Source: Vibrio proteolyticus NBRC 13287 (GTDB lineage: Bacteria > Pseudomonadota > Gammaproteobacteria > Enterobacterales > Vibrionaceae). From it: a stretch of DNA of 64,000 nucleotides. A model generated the notes under the pieces. That model did not search any database. It was not told where the DNA came from and saw only the letters and a program-made list of their open reading frames with translations. This document shows positions 1-8,773 of this stretch, piece after piece. Numbering within the stretch: the first letter of the stretch is position 1; each line of letters starts with the position of its first letter. The position numbers were made by a program, and so were the translations under genes. The stretch spans positions 186,001-250,000 of the forward strand of contig NZ_BATJ01000001.1 in the NCBI RefSeq assembly GCF_000467125.1, in the 5' to 3' direction.

Positions 1-1452
1 GGTGTTAAACGGTGCTTTCAACAACCCGTGCAACGCCAGGTTTTCCTTCAGCAATCGCTTATATTCACGTGCCGGATAGAGCTTGTCTGCAACAAACATC
101 ATACTCTCAGCCAGATCATGCATTTTCATCCCGCGGCCCAGACCATACATGGACTCAAGCACTAAGGTGTCGACTTCTTTAAAGGCCTCTTCACCATAGA
201 GAGCCACACCTTGCTTCAGCGTCTGAAACAGCGGTGTTGACCACAGTTCGTCACCTAACTCTCCAGCCACACTCTCGTGAGCTCGGTATTCACTCTGTTC
301 GAAGTATCGCGCTCGCTGATTCCACAAGCTGCGTGTCGACACTTTGTTACCGAAATAGCCATCCCAGTTAAATAAGGTATCAATCTCAAAGTCACTGCCC
401 TGCTGATACAGTTTGCGGTAACTGTTGGAACCCGCCCAATAGTCGGCAAATCCTTCTGCCAGAGCGCCGGTGTGCCCGTAGCCCCAGTCTGGTACGATTT
501 GATAGTGGATGGCGTGCCCTAACTCATGCACCACAACGTCAGCGTCCATAGCATCCGGAGAACCACCGACACCGAACATCAACGCTTTAGGGCCGAAGAA
601 ATAGCTGGAGTTGTTATTGGCTAACCCTCGCGCATCAAACACAAGTGGATCTTCAAACAGATCAAAGCCCAGTGATTGCAGGTACTGCAACGACTGATCA
701 ATCTGATAAAAAGCCATCACCTGAACGAAGTCTTCAGAGGCAAATGTGAGACGATTAAGCGCGTTTAAGTCAGCGATTTGCGTCAAACCTTCTTGCGGCA
801 GAAAGGAGGCACTGTCGCTTTGCGACCACGTACCGCTATCCGGGTCCTGCTGCTCAAGGTACGCCGCATCAACTTGCATCACGCGTGAATTTGACAGATA
901 AATTTGTCCACCCACATCAAGTACATCCACCTGACGTTCGACAAAACGAGGCGCATTAGGATAGTCAGACACACTCAGCCAGGGGCCATCCGGCGCAGGT
1001 TGCTTGTCCATTGTGCGTAGATCTGGATCCACTACGTTCACCCTGGCAGTCGTGACCGTCCCACTGGCCAGATCGGGCGGCGTTGTCGCCTCAAGTCGAC
1101 GCGGTTGTTCCAGCTCAGCGGCTGTAATCGCCACGCCGTCACGCAGCACTGTATCTTCGAGGCTCTTAAACACACGTTGCACCACCCCACTGGTGTCGGT
1201 GTGAATCACAAGGGTACGTTGCGGTTGATAGGCGCCATCGACGCGGATATCAAAATTGTAGTAATGACCAAGCTGGCTATTCGACTCATAACGTAGCGTT
1301 GCGGTTCCTGCCGTTGGGTAATGCAGCTCGACGTAAGCGCGTGCCGCCGCCGGGTCGGCCACCACTTCATTGCCCGCGGGGTAATCCCACTCACCCGCAT
1401 TCACTGTGGTCGCCGCAAGGCTCAACGCCAGTAAACTCAATTGAGGCTTCAT
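1..1452 (-). CDS. Secreted thermolysin-like zinc metalloprotease, C-terminus cut by window edge
   Basis: The frame is open from the ATG at 1452 to the left edge (484 codons), so the C-terminus is missing. The first 19 residues (MKPQLSLLALSLAATTVNA) form a Sec signal peptide. A zinc motif HELGHAIH starts at residue 309, and the segment GALAEGFADYW supplies a Glu at residue 333, exactly 20 residues after the second His. That spacing is the one found in gluzincins of the thermolysin/fungalysin type. The roughly 290 residues before the motif look like a propeptide or N-terminal domain. The start lies 9 bases after the hutR stop, so the gene is very likely the third cistron of a ptrB-hutR-protease operon. 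The substrate is not known from sequence. An extracellular or periplasmic role in breaking down host protein is inferred. The exact peptidase family (M4 or M36-like) is uncertain. Confidence 0.85.
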   Translation of the reverse strand, partial: MKPQLSLLALSLAATTVNAGEWDYPAGNEVVADPAAARAYVELHYPTAGTATLRYESNSQLGHYYNFDIRVDGAYQPQRTLVIHTDTSGVVQRVFKSLEDTVLRDGVAITAAELEQPRRLEATTPPDLASGTVTTARVNVVDPDLRTMDKQPAPDGPWLSVSDYPNAPRFVERQVDVLDVGGQIYLSNSRVMQVDAAYLEQQDPDSGTWSQSDSASFLPQEGLTQIADLNALNRLTFASEDFVQVMAFYQIDQSLQYLQSLGFDLFEDPLVFDARGLANNNSSYFFGPKALMFGVGGSPDAMDADVVVHELGHAIHYQIVPDWGYGHTGALAEGFADYWAGSNSYRKLYQQGSDFEIDTLFNWDGYFGNKVSTRSLWNQRARYFEQSEYRAHESVAGELGDELWSTPLFQTLKQGVALYGEEAFKEVDTLVLESMYGLGRGMKMHDLAESMMFVADKLYPAREYKRLLKENLALHGLLKAPFNT

Positions 1453-1461
1453 GCTGACTCC

Positions 1462-3597
1462 TTAAAACGCATAACGCGCGTTGACGGTAAAGTAGCGACC
1501 CGGCTCAGTAGAAAAGCGGGTCTGAGACTCAGCAACGCCAGCCACATCCTGGTAGCGCACATATTCGCGGTCGAAAAGGTTAATCACGTTGAGGCTGACA
1601 TAAGTGTTGGCATTGAAGTTGTAGCCGACGCCCAGATCCACCGTTGCCCAACCAGATGTGGTGGCACAATCCGCTTTCAAACCGAGATCCGTCGCGCAGC
1701 TTGGCGTTCTGTCCATGGCATCGGCCCAATTAAGACGTGCGTACCCGTTCAGGTGGCGATTGTCATATCGCAAACTGACGTTGCCTTCCAGAGGTGTAAT
1801 GGAACGAACATATTCGCCGTCATCATCTTTGCCATTCACCCAGCCTGCTTTGGTCGAAGCGGTCCAGTCGTCAGCAAACGCGTATTCCACCGTCGCTTCC
1901 GCACCGTAAGTTTCGACACCGTCGATGTTTTCATAGCGTTTTTCGAACAATCCGCTAGCACCGTTAAAACCTTTGTCGACAACGCTAATGAAGTTATTGA
2001 ATTTATTGTAAAAAATCGCACCATAAACACGCAGCGCACCGTCATCGTATTTGGTACCGATTTCGAAACTGTCGCTGGTTTCTGCTTCCAAATCGAAATT
2101 CGGCAGAATCACAAACGGAGTGATCGGAACAAAATCATGGCTGACGTAACCGTATGTTTTGTCATATTCAGGCGATCGGTAGCCGTGCTTGTAACTGACA
2201 TAGGCATTGAGATCCGGCGTAAACTGGTAAGCTAAAGAGGCGCTCGGAGACAGCTCGCTGCTGCTGTTATCTTTCAAGTCTTCGTAGCCGATCGCATCGG
2301 CATCATCAGCGGTCAGGCGATGCGCGTCGAAACGCAGCCCGAGCATGGCTGTCCACCTGTTCCACTGCATGGCATCCTGGAAGAATACCCCCATAGAATA
2401 GCCGCGCGCTGGCGCAAATGGCGTCGAAGAGTCACTGATTTCCCCATTCCAGTCGGAGCGCGTTTCATCGACCGGACGATCGTGGTATGTGGTTTCAATC
2501 ACAGCACCATACACCATGGTGTGTTCTACACGGCCCACATCCAGCACTTTGTTCACATCCAGCGACCAGCCTATTAATTCATCATTGAAGCGGCGACGTT
2601 CGATTTCGCGCCGTTGCTCTGTGATCCCATTGTTGTCACGGTTCATCAGACGATTGGTGTCTTGATCGTACTCAGTGGTACGGTAGTAAAACTTAGTATC
2701 GAGCGCGTCCATCCAGGTGTGTAACGCATCGTACTCAGCCCCAACCCAGAATAGGTACGTCGACGTTGTGTTCTCTTCGTTGTAATCCTTTATGTTCCAC
2801 AGGCCGTCAGTCTGAATCGACGCAATGCCCTCTTGGCGCTTCATCGTTTCTGAATACAACTCAGCTTTTGCTTTCAACAGCCACTGATCATTCACTATGT
2901 GGTGCAGCGTGTATTCCGCACTGACACCGTCGACATCCCGGTTATAGAGATCCTGACGGTGGTTGCGCGTCTCTTCTCCAGTCCAATACGCCGCGCTAAG
3001 AAGGCTACTGGTATCGCCGACACGAAACGCCAGATTAGACGCAGCACGATATTTATTACTGATCCCTGTGTACGTCCCGCTGGCATCAACGTAAATATTT
3101 TCGCCGTTGAGGAAGTCTTCCGGTGTATTGGATTTGAGGATCACAACACCACCGATCGCACCGGAGCCATAGCTGGTCGAACTGGCCCCTTTTACCACCT
3201 GAATCTGTTTGAGCGTCGCAACGTCAAACGAGTTGCGACCGGCGCTATCATTTAAATCATCCGCCCCATAACCATCCGACATTGCGATACCGTCTTTAAC
3301 GATTACGATACGGTTGCCCGACATCCCTCGAATCGTGATGTTTTGTGGCCGGCCAGCGCCGCCAGTCACGCTGACGCCTGGTTCATGGTTTAATGCGTCA
3401 TACAGCTCTGTTGCACCTTCTTTCTGGATGTCGTCACCGCTGATCACCGCCACCGAGCCAGCCGTTTGTGATAAAGGTTCTTCATATTTGTTGGCGGTCA
3501 CAACGATTTTTTCATACGTGCCTGGCTCAGATTCAGCGTGCACGAAGCCTGTTGCCAGTGCACTCAGCACAGCAACGTTCACTGGGGAAAGTTTCAT
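1462..3597 (-). CDS. hutR: TonB-dependent haem/haemoglobin receptor HutR
   Basis: A 711-residue outer-membrane receptor. Residues 1-21 are a signal peptide ending FVHA. A TonB box-like segment (EKIVVTA) follows near residue 29, then a plug domain (about 40-165, with IRGMSGNRIVIVKDG) and a 22-strand-type barrel ending in the aromatic residue F of NARYAF. The region near residue 470 has YRSP and PNFDL separated by a stretch containing His, which resembles the FRAP and NPNL motifs of haem receptors. In V. cholerae hutR is known to lie downstream of ptrB under Fur control, and the same pairing is present here. The gene starts 12 bases after ptrB with a CGGAGT ribosome site. It should import haem energised by TonB. 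Assignment to HutR rather than another haem receptor rests on synteny. Confidence 0.85.
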   Translation of the reverse strand: MKLSPVNVAVLSALATGFVHAESEPGTYEKIVVTANKYEEPLSQTAGSVAVISGDDIQKEGATELYDALNHEPGVSVTGGAGRPQNITIRGMSGNRIVIVKDGIAMSDGYGADDLNDSAGRNSFDVATLKQIQVVKGASSTSYGSGAIGGVVILKSNTPEDFLNGENIYVDASGTYTGISNKYRAASNLAFRVGDTSSLLSAAYWTGEETRNHRQDLYNRDVDGVSAEYTLHHIVNDQWLLKAKAELYSETMKRQEGIASIQTDGLWNIKDYNEENTTSTYLFWVGAEYDALHTWMDALDTKFYYRTTEYDQDTNRLMNRDNNGITEQRREIERRRFNDELIGWSLDVNKVLDVGRVEHTMVYGAVIETTYHDRPVDETRSDWNGEISDSSTPFAPARGYSMGVFFQDAMQWNRWTAMLGLRFDAHRLTADDADAIGYEDLKDNSSSELSPSASLAYQFTPDLNAYVSYKHGYRSPEYDKTYGYVSHDFVPITPFVILPNFDLEAETSDSFEIGTKYDDGALRVYGAIFYNKFNNFISVVDKGFNGASGLFEKRYENIDGVETYGAEATVEYAFADDWTASTKAGWVNGKDDDGEYVRSITPLEGNVSLRYDNRHLNGYARLNWADAMDRTPSCATDLGLKADCATTSGWATVDLGVGYNFNANTYVSLNVINLFDREYVRYQDVAGVAESQTRFSTEPGRYFTVNARYAF

Positions 3598-3609
3598 TAA
3601 CGACTCCGG

Positions 3610-5604
3610 TTAATCAGATGGTTGTAATTGTTCAATCAGAAATGCGTAATCCATCGCCTGCTGCGCTAGGGCATTGCGCCTGTCCGTTGCATGCCCGCTT
3701 TGAAAATCTGTTTTAAGAAGATACGGTCCGGCTTTGGTACTTGATTTCGAGATTCGAGCCAGATATTTTGCTCCCTCCCAGTACGGCACGCGCTGGTCAT
3801 GCCAACCAGCTCGGACGAGCAAAGGCGGATACGCCTGGATGCGGATATTGCTCATAGGATCGTAACGCGTCATCGCCGCACGATCATTGACCGGGTTACC
3901 CCACTCCTGATACTGCTGCGCGGTGAGAGGCAGACGGGTATCAGACATACTGGCGATCACATCAACAAATGGCACATTGAGACTGGCCGCCGAAAAACTT
4001 TCCGGGCTTTGATTTATCGCCGCGGCAACCAGAGTTCCACCGGCACTGGCTCCGATAGCAGCGACTTTGCGTTGCCCTTGTTGAAACTCACTGAGTGCTT
4101 TGGCCACATGTACAAAATCTGCTACGCCTTGGGTTTTATTTACACCCCGCCCAGCTGCATACCAGGATTCACCGAAATACCCACCGCCGCGCACATGAGC
4201 AACGGCGTAGATAAATCCACGATCCAGTAGCGAGGTGATCTGAGGCATAAAATAAGGCTTCATCGTGAAACCATACGCGCCGTAGCCGTACAAAATCACA
4301 GGCGAATGCTTGCTTAATGCGGAAGGCTTGTATGCCAGTGTGACGGGGATTTGTACGTTTTCCGACAGTACGTCAATCTGCTCGGTTCGGTATTGATCAC
4401 TTCGGTAATTTGGGTATTCGTCCTGGCTCAGCAACTGACGTGATGCATCGGCCACATCAAGAGCTTCCCATTTCGGCGGCTGAATCATAGACATAGAACG
4501 AATATGTATGGTGTTGCTGGCATAATCTCCCGGGCGGCTTAACCAACCAACCGTACCCGATTCAGCGAGCGGTTGTCTGATCCGCACTTTGCCGCTGCGG
4601 TCCAAAATGACGAATGTCTCTTGTCCTTTTACACGTTCGGAAAGCACAATGCCGTGTTCGAACAAATAATAGGTGTTAAGTTGAGCGCCATTTTGTGGCT
4701 GGTAGATGGCTCGCCAGTCAGAGGTATTGCTCAAAGCCGCCCGATACAGTCGGTTCATGCCAGACAAATTACTGACAAGGTAGACAGCGTTTTCTGCGAT
4801 ATCGGCGTAATACTCAACACCAGTTTTACGCGTGCGGATTGGCGCGGATAACATGCCAGAATTCAGGTTCAGTATCCGCTGCTCACTGGACAACTCATTG
4901 TTTACCTGCAACAGGGCATAGCGTTTGTCGCTGGCAACATAAGCAGACAACAACCATCCCGCATCCGCCTCTGAATACACTGTACGAGAGTCCCCCGACT
5001 CTAGGTTGTATTCAACCAGATTGGCTGGTCTCAGGTCGCCGTTGGTTTTTCTGATGGCGTACAGACGCGTACTGTTCGTCGACCAAAGGATCTCCGTATC
5101 ACTGTGCTCGTCGATCACCCGCTCTTGCTGAGTTTTCAAATCAATCAGAGTTATCCGGTACGCTTCGTTGCCTTCATTATCTTCAGCCAGAGCCAGCAAA
5201 CGGCCATTCGGACTCAGTGACCAATTCGCCAATTGATAATAGCCGTTGCGAGCAGCTCTGGATTCAACATCAAGCAATAGTTTGGATTGTTTGGTGGTTC
5301 GGTCTCGCTGAAGCAGCACTCTTTTCTCGTCTTTAACCGTCAGTAGAAACTCGCTTTGACCAAGAATGGTCCAGGGCTCCTGCGCTTTGGTCGGCGTGCT
5401 GTCACTCCACTCTTTGATTAACGCCTGCTTAAGGGGCTGCAAATGTTGTAGATATGAATCGGCCAGCTTGTTTTGTTCAGACAGATACGTTTGTACCCGT
5501 TCACTGCTGCGGGTGTCATCTCTGAGCCAGGAAAAGTCTTCACTGGCAGACAGATTGGTGGTTAATGCTGATACGGACAACAGAACAACATTCACTCGTT
5601 TCAT
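3610..5604 (-). CDS. ptrB: Exported oligopeptidase B-like serine peptidase (S9A)
   Basis: Prolyl-oligopeptidase family protein. The N-terminal half (about 40-400) is the beta-propeller and the C-terminal part is the alpha/beta hydrolase. The nucleophile lies in GASAGG (Ser520 counted from the chosen start) and the catalytic His is in QSGHATDRR near the end. I chose the ATG at 5604 because it gives a proper signal peptide (MKRVNVVLLSVSALTTNLSA); a TTG seven codons upstream is the alternative. Classical E. coli oligopeptidase B is cytosolic, so export is notable. The gene is the first of the operon with hutR and follows a Fur box, so it should be induced by iron limitation. It would cut short peptides after basic residues if it follows the family. 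A second family member lies at 13095-15254. Confidence 0.85.
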   Translation of the reverse strand: MKRVNVVLLSVSALTTNLSASEDFSWLRDDTRSSERVQTYLSEQNKLADSYLQHLQPLKQALIKEWSDSTPTKAQEPWTILGQSEFLLTVKDEKRVLLQRDRTTKQSKLLLDVESRAARNGYYQLANWSLSPNGRLLALAEDNEGNEAYRITLIDLKTQQERVIDEHSDTEILWSTNSTRLYAIRKTNGDLRPANLVEYNLESGDSRTVYSEADAGWLLSAYVASDKRYALLQVNNELSSEQRILNLNSGMLSAPIRTRKTGVEYYADIAENAVYLVSNLSGMNRLYRAALSNTSDWRAIYQPQNGAQLNTYYLFEHGIVLSERVKGQETFVILDRSGKVRIRQPLAESGTVGWLSRPGDYASNTIHIRSMSMIQPPKWEALDVADASRQLLSQDEYPNYRSDQYRTEQIDVLSENVQIPVTLAYKPSALSKHSPVILYGYGAYGFTMKPYFMPQITSLLDRGFIYAVAHVRGGGYFGESWYAAGRGVNKTQGVADFVHVAKALSEFQQGQRKVAAIGASAGGTLVAAAINQSPESFSAASLNVPFVDVIASMSDTRLPLTAQQYQEWGNPVNDRAAMTRYDPMSNIRIQAYPPLLVRAGWHDQRVPYWEGAKYLARISKSSTKAGPYLLKTDFQSGHATDRRNALAQQAMDYAFLIEQLQPSD

Positions 5605-5912
5605 ACAATAAACTACAACATTCAAATCATTGATAAGGCGCGTATACTAACCACAAACGATAATGAGATCAATTATCATTTTTATTCAATAGGAAATTAT
5701 GAGCACATAAACTTCTATCGGACACAAAATCACCAATTTGCGTTAATTTATTGTCTTAATTGAATAAAATTGAGACGAACACTCCCAATGAGCGCATGGT
5801 ATTGAGGAGGGAAAATCCGAGTTACGGAGAAATAGAACAGAGTTACCAACGATGTGCTGCAGACAATTAGTAATAAAATTGACCGAGCTAAATACAGCCC
5901 GGCCAGAGGACA
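5605..5912. other. Intergenic region between ptrB and the NYN gene
   Basis: About 308 bases. The part near ptrB holds the Fur box and, by inference, the promoter. The part from about 5700 to 5912 is AT-rich. I see no convincing ORF, hairpin terminator or repeat in it. Confidence 0.5.
5659..5677. promoter_or_regulatory. Fur box upstream of ptrB-hutR
   Basis: The 19-mer GATAATGAGATCAATTATC matches the Fur consensus GATAATGATAATCATTATC at 15 of 19 positions, with both outer arms nearly perfect. It lies 55 bases before the ptrB start. This agrees with the known Fur control of ptrB-hutR in V. cholerae. Confidence 0.75.
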
Positions 5913-6395
5913 TCAATGCCTACGCAGTAGAAAATTATCATCTACAGGAATGAATCGATCACTGACCTCGATCAGATTCTTAGCGGTGAGCCCAGGGACG
6001 CCATAAACATCCACACGAGTATTAAACCGTTGCTGAATACGCTCAACCAGAATGTCAAAATCGCCGTCACCTGAGAGCAGAATCACCCTGTCCACTTGTG
6101 CAGCGGCTTCGTATACGTCCAGAGCAATACCGACATCCCAGTCCCCTTTCGCACTGCCATCCTGGCGCTGAATAAATGGTTTGAGTATGACGTTAAAGCC
6201 GACGCCCCGCAGAATGTGATGGAACTGCCTTTGACCAGGATCGGTCGAGGCGATCGCATAAGCATTTGCAGTGACAACGTCACACCCTTCGGTGGCTACT
6301 GACCAAAAAAAGTTGTAGTCAAAATTAGCCCGGTATTTCTCGCGGGTGGTGTAATAGATGTTTTGTACATCCACAAAGATGGCGATTTTTTCCAT
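5913..6395 (-). CDS. LabA-like NYN (PIN-fold) domain protein
   Basis: A 160-residue protein consisting of one NYN domain. The conserved acidic motifs of this RNase-like fold are visible: FVDVQN near the start, KGDWDVGIALD in the middle, and LLSGDGDFDILV, followed by VDVYGVPG. These carry the four Asp residues that would bind Mg2+. An upstream ATG at 6419 extends the frame by 8 residues, but MEKIAIFVDVQN is the usual beginning of Vibrio relatives and I prefer 6395. The family is thought to contain RNA-acting nucleases, but no substrate is known for LabA-like members. The gene stands alone between the haem operon and the nitrite operon, on the same strand as both. Confidence 0.8.
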   Translation of the reverse strand: MEKIAIFVDVQNIYYTTREKYRANFDYNFFWSVATEGCDVVTANAYAIASTDPGQRQFHHILRGVGFNVILKPFIQRQDGSAKGDWDVGIALDVYEAAAQVDRVILLSGDGDFDILVERIQQRFNTRVDVYGVPGLTAKNLIEVSDRFIPVDDNFLLRRH

Positions 6396-6495
6396 AAGCT
6401 CGAACGTGTCTCTCATCACTAAATTGCGGTTATGATAACAGTTCCCGCCCGTGTTCGCCGGAAAATTACCAGCATCAGACCCTGCGACTGAAGCA

Positions 6496-7260
6496 TCATT
6501 CTTGACGGTTAAACCAGGTCAACTTTTCATGCAACGATGTCACACTCCCCACCACAATCAATGCCGGACTCTCGGCAACCCTCCCTAACACAGGCAACTG
6601 CTCCAGTGTCCCGGTAAAAACACGTTGCGTGCGCCGCGTACCATTCTCGATGATTGCACACGGCGTTTCCGCTGACAGGCCATGTTTCAGTAACCGTTGC
6701 GTAATGTGGCCACTCTGTTTGAGCCCCATGTAAAACACCAGAGTGTGATTGGATTGTGCCAACGAACCCCATTCGATTTCACGCCCGTCTTTTTGTACAT
6801 GCCCGGTGATAAACTGAACACTTTGCGCATGATCCCGGTGGGTCAACGGAATACCTGCGTATGCTGTGGCGCCCGCTGCGGCGGTGATCCCAGGCACAAC
6901 TTCAAAAGCAATACCGTGCAAGGCAAGCTCTTCCAACTCTTCTCCGCCGCGGCCAAAAATAAATGGGTCACCGCCTTTCAGGCGTGCTACACGCAAGCCT
7001 GCATTGGCTTTCTCCACCAGAATCTGATTTATCTGCTCTTGAGGAACGCAGTGAAAATCGAGTTTTTTACCGACGTAAATCATCTCCGCATCACTGCTGG
7101 CCAGAGCTAGAATTTCCGGTGACACCAGACGGTCATAAACAACCACATCGGCCTGTTGAATGACTCGATATCCTTTTACCGTCAGTAGATCCGGATCGCC
7201 CGGCCCTGCGCCGACGAGTGAGACAAACCCGATATTCGCTGGAGTGTGGTTGGTAGTCAT
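6496..7260 (-). CDS. cobA: Uroporphyrinogen-III C-methyltransferase (SUMT)
   Basis: This 254-residue enzyme transfers two methyl groups from SAM to uroporphyrinogen III to give precorrin-2, the first step to siroheme. The family signatures are [18 protein letters not shown] at the N-terminus, [27 protein letters not shown] in the middle and VVPGITAA. Only the methyltransferase domain is present, not the CysG dehydrogenase/chelatase half. The start at 7260 is preferred over the longer frame because of a CAGGCAGG ribosome site just upstream. It is the last gene of the nirBDC-cobA operon, so siroheme supply is tied to its consumer NirB, which needs siroheme for catalysis. Confidence 0.92.
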   Translation of the reverse strand: MTTNHTPANIGFVSLVGAGPGDPDLLTVKGYRVIQQADVVVYDRLVSPEILALASSDAEMIYVGKKLDFHCVPQEQINQILVEKANAGLRVARLKGGDPFIFGRGGEELEELALHGIAFEVVPGITAAAGATAYAGIPLTHRDHAQSVQFITGHVQKDGREIEWGSLAQSNHTLVFYMGLKQSGHITQRLLKHGLSAETPCAIIENGTRRTQRVFTGTLEQLPVLGRVAESPALIVVGSVTSLHEKLTWFNRQE

Positions 7261-7379
7261 AGCAACGCCTGCCTGTTCAGATTTAGATATAAGAAGTAAC
7301 ACTCAGAGTACACCGCTGCGAGTGACGACTTTTTATAGCTAAGCCAGAAACATCCGAAATAGAAACGTCAATCTAATGC

Positions 7380-7406
7380 TGGCCCCACCCGTTAGAAATG
7401 GGGCCA
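7380..7406 (-). other. Intercistronic hairpin between nirC and cobA
   Basis: TGGCCCCA at 7380-7387 pairs with TGGGGCCA at 7399-7406 around an 11-base loop. There is no T-run behind it on the minus strand. It therefore looks like an mRNA processing or stability element rather than a full terminator. Confidence 0.5.
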
Positions 7407-7416
7407 ACCCAAAGGC

Positions 7417-8268
7417 TTATTTTGCCATCGCCGTGGTTGCAGGGACTGGCTTCTCTTCTGCATTCAGAGCCGGCGCGGTTTTTGCGTGGGTCAGATACAG
7501 AGGCAGACAAGTCATCACAAGGCCACCAATAATGTTACCCAAGATGGTTGGAATGAGATTGAAGTTGAGCCAGGTCGCGATGCCAAAATCGGCGCCAAGC
7601 ATCATACCCAGCGGAAATAGAAACATATTCACGACTGTATGCTCAAAGACCAGCGCAAAGAAGATGAAAATTGGAAGCCACATCATTGCTACGCGACCCG
7701 ATACGGAACGTGAAGTCATGTTGCCGATAACCCCCAGACACACCATGAGGTTACAAAAGAGGGCGCGAACGAAACAGGTGATCCACCCGTCCATACCCAT
7801 GTTTTCAAACCCAAGACTGCGTGCAGTCGATACGGCGACAAACTTCTTCGCCACTGCGTTAAACTCTAATGAAAAGTTGCCCGTAAGCGAGATAGCCACC
7901 AGGTAAGCAACGATCAGAGAACCAATCAGGTTACCCAAACCAACCAGTCCCCAACAGCGAAAAATACGCCCCCAGGTGATGCCCGGACGGTTGGCAAATC
8001 TAGCCAAAGGAGCCAGACCAAATACGCCAGTCACCAGGTCGTAACCCATCACACTGAGAATCACAAAACCCACAGGGAAAACAAGCGCGCCCACCAGGCC
8101 AATCCCCGTTTGCACCATTGCAGTAATCGCGACAACCACTGCCAGCGACAAAATGACGCCCGCCATGGTACCGCGCAGCAGAAGATCGCGTGTGCTGGTA
8201 TTCGTTTTGGCCTCACCAACGTTAATCATGCTTTGCACGAATTCAGCAGGTTTAAAGTCTGTAGACAT
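7417..8268 (-). CDS. nirC: Formate/nitrite transporter NirC family
   Basis: A 283-residue inner-membrane channel of the FNT family with about six membrane helices. The start at 8268 (MSTDFKPAEFVQ) has a clean AAGGA ribosome site; the frame reaches further upstream only through non-coding sequence. Family features include the conserved core around FCNLMVCLGV and FEHTVVNMFLFPLGMM. NirC imports nitrite, and may export it, feeding cytoplasmic NirBD. The position between nirD and cobA supports nitrite over formate as the substrate. The C-terminal tail after the last helix (about residues 260-283) is Ala/Pro rich and probably cytoplasmic. Confidence 0.9.
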   Translation of the reverse strand: MSTDFKPAEFVQSMINVGEAKTNTSTRDLLLRGTMAGVILSLAVVVAITAMVQTGIGLVGALVFPVGFVILSVMGYDLVTGVFGLAPLARFANRPGITWGRIFRCWGLVGLGNLIGSLIVAYLVAISLTGNFSLEFNAVAKKFVAVSTARSLGFENMGMDGWITCFVRALFCNLMVCLGVIGNMTSRSVSGRVAMMWLPIFIFFALVFEHTVVNMFLFPLGMMLGADFGIATWLNFNLIPTILGNIIGGLVMTCLPLYLTHAKTAPALNAEEKPVPATTAMAK

Positions 8269-8403
8269 GTCAGTGTCCTTATTCAAAAAGTGAAAGTTAA
8301 AGATTAAATAGAGAAAGATTTCCCAAGACTGAACACTCAGTGTGCAGTGTTGCTTCCTGTCCCCCGACCATAAGCAACGGAAACCTTTGTCTATTGAAAC
8401 TGC

Positions 8404-8430
8404 CGCCCCTCCCAGCATGAAGGAGGGGCG
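8404..8430 (-). other. Intercistronic hairpin between nirD and nirC
   Basis: CGCCCCTCC at 8404-8412 pairs with GGAGGGGCG at 8422-8430. The GC-rich stem has no T-run. It probably stabilises the upstream nirBD message or lowers expression of nirC and cobA relative to nirBD. Confidence 0.5.
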
Positions 8431-8436
8431 AAACGG

Positions 8437-8760
8437 CTACGCGCTAATCTCAACGCCGCTGTCAATGACCCGGGCTTTGTATGCTCGAACACTAAAACGC
8501 TCGTCTTCCATACAAGCACCTGTTTTCAGGTTAAAACGTTGCTTCTTCAGCGGGCTTGCTACCCAAAGCTCACCTTGATGCTCACAAATCAAACCGCGAG
8601 AAAGCACGTTGGATTGGAAGAATGGATCGGTGTTGCTGATCGCCAGCACTTCTTCCGATTCTGTTGGGCGAAATACCGCCACTTGCTGACCATTAACCAA
8701 AGCACAAACGCCAGTGCCCGGTACGATGTCGCTGATTTGGCAAATCTTTTCAAATGACAT
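8437..8760 (-). CDS. nirD: Nitrite reductase (NADH) small subunit
   Basis: A 107-residue Rieske-fold protein and the partner of NirB. The sequence MSFEKICQISDIVPGTGVCALVNG and the segment LICEHQGELWVASPLKKQRFNLKTG fit NirD. As usual for NirD the Rieske iron-sulfur ligands (CxH...CxxH) are not all present, so it is a structural subunit rather than a redox carrier. The start at 8760 is backed by AAGGGAAGG. It sits 13 bases downstream of nirB in the same operon. Confidence 0.92.
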   Translation of the reverse strand: MSFEKICQISDIVPGTGVCALVNGQQVAVFRPTESEEVLAISNTDPFFQSNVLSRGLICEHQGELWVASPLKKQRFNLKTGACMEDERFSVRAYKARVIDSGVEISA

Positions 8761-8773
8761 TTTCAACCTTCCC

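Noticed and set aside
1441..2235. 264-codon plus-strand frame inside hutR
   Set aside because: It is a shadow of the hutR reading frame on the opposite strand, with no family match and no ribosome site.
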